64,000 nt of DNA from Malus domestica (Eukaryota > Streptophyta > Magnoliopsida > Rosales > Rosaceae): contig NC_091675.1 of assembly GCF_042453785.1 (NCBI RefSeq), positions 49,176,501-49,240,500 on the forward strand. The letters are read 5' to 3'. The notes below the pieces were generated by a model that made no database searches, was not told where the DNA came from, and saw only the letters and a program-made list of their open reading frames with translations. Below, piece after piece: positions 62,891-64,000 of the stretch (its first letter is position 1; every line of letters begins with the position of its first letter). The position numbers and the translations under genes are program-made.

Positions 62891-63837
62891 CAACTCATGC
62901 AGATATTGATGTAGCCCCAATTGCCAATCAATTGCGCCCAAAGAATAATTACAAAGCAGTTGTCTATAATGAAGATTTTCCACCCTACGAACGTGTATTG
63001 CATAGTAATATGGTAGAATATCTCATCTATAGATCTACTAAGAAAATGATAATACGTGCATATCGGACAAGGTACCGCGCGTATATTTTCTTTTAATCTT
63101 ATTATAATTAATGTTAATATACTATGTAATATCTATACTATTACTAAGAAAAGAGGCCAGTGTAGAGCAATATATTGTCAGATATCCATATATCTATTTT
63201 ACTTCTTACACACCTCTCTTAATTTTCGGTCACCAGATTTAATGAATTAAAGAAGATCAATACAAAAAATTAACAATGATGTGCATAAGTAAAAATGAAT
63301 GTGTGATTAACATTGTCTTATATATTGTCAAATTTAATTGTTAAGAAAAATAAAAACTTTCCGGGCCAGCGTCGAACAAATGTCAAATGTTAACTGTAAT
63401 ACTCGTAACAACTAGATTAATGGACTTTGAACTAAGGGATCATATGGTAATATCAACTAATACTATATGATCCAGCATCTCGTTGGAGTCTAATATCATG
63501 ATTATTTTGACAAGTTATAAACGCCCATATAACGTCTGCTTTCCGCCTGTATCATCAATTAGTATTATGACCAATTGTTATTTTATAGATATCACGAGAT
63601 TTCTTGTTGGACCAAAAATAGTTATTATTTCTCTCATATTATATAACACTAAAAATAGGACATATCAACATAGTCATCTACCCTTATTTTAACACGTTGA
63701 ATGATACACCGTATTATAATACGTAAAATAATACATCACGTAATTTGTATTCTTGGAGCCCAAAAAAATATAGTAGATTTGATCACCTAATATGATCCTT
63801 TCCAATCTATGATTATTACTATATCAACTTTATGGAA
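62779..63837. other. upstream of the visible PEPCK exons, no exon found
   Basis: A long (AT)n run lies at 62838-62886. The remainder is AT-rich. I looked on the minus strand for the missing N-terminal coding part and saw none, so it either lies beyond the window behind a long intron or has been lost. Confidence 0.5.
62838..62886. repeat. (AT)n microsatellite
   Basis: A run of about 24 perfect AT units next to the first visible PEPCK exon. Confidence 0.95.
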
Positions 63838-64000
63838 AGGGATCCTCTCCGGATCCCTTCCACTAAGTCCTCCCCATCAAACAATTATGATCCTTGAAAT
63901 TTGATCTAACGACTAAAATTATTATAACTTTTAAAGTGAACCCATGTTTATAGCCATTAGATCAAATTTCAACGGCCTAGATTAGTTGATGAGGATGACT
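63838..64000. mobile_element. MITE related to that at 52023, cut by the window end
   Basis: It opens AAAGGGATCCTCTCCGGATCCC, in part the same terminal motif as the element at 52023, and shares the internal phrases TTTGATCTAACG and AACGG(C)C with its partner. The right end lies outside the window. Confidence 0.55.

Overview
The window is nuclear DNA of a woody eudicot. Intron-rich genes, large pentatricopeptide-repeat (PPR) genes, an Au-type SINE, many small inverted-repeat transposons (MITEs) and decayed LTR elements all point that way. The repeat families look like those of Rosaceae (apple/pear type), but that is recognition from memory, not a search result.

Layout. 1-1179 (-) is the 5' part of an RPM1-like CC-NBS-LRR resistance pseudogene. 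1336-2372 holds two local duplications, including two LINE 3' ends. 2733-5271 (+) is a two-exon PPR gene with a DYW-like deaminase tail. 6035-10759 (-) is a complete 14-exon CIPK8-type calcium-sensor-interacting kinase whose exon boundaries could all be placed; three of its introns appear to use GC donors. 10820-17000 is intergenic: an LTR-like block with degenerate telomere-like sequence, a SINE and an AT-rich minisatellite. 17093-18934 (+) is a single-exon E-class PPR gene. 19000-24600 carries MITEs, an Au SINE and short tandem duplications. 24628-26958 (+) and 52901-55270 (+) are two close paralogues of a G-type lectin receptor kinase. 58410-62778 (-) holds the last nine exons of plant ATP-dependent phosphoenolpyruvate carboxykinase, with one exon a base short.

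The 27.9-51.0 kb interval between the two receptor kinases is nested transposons. A solo-like LTR (27878-29282) and a gag-only, pol-less LTR element (31480-39027) share the target duplication GAAAC. Their 3' flanks are homologous over about 2 kb, which argues for a tandem duplication followed by LTR-LTR loss. The pol-less element carries antisense ORFs with a plant mobile domain. A Ty3/gypsy element (5' LTR 40020-42617, tRNA-iMet primer site, gag-PR-RT-RNase H) is truncated before integrase and riddled with transition-type stops. A complete non-autonomous CACTA element (46457-51042, TSD TCC) has captured a piece of a type IIB Ca2+-ATPase gene, and that piece is split by a Harbinger-type MITE with TSD TAA.

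The host genes do not form a pathway; they are independent loci. The main interest is structural: mosaic divergence between the lectin kinases, the GC-AG introns of CIPK8, the composite LTR block and the CACTA gene capture. I found no sign of an unknown multi-gene system.
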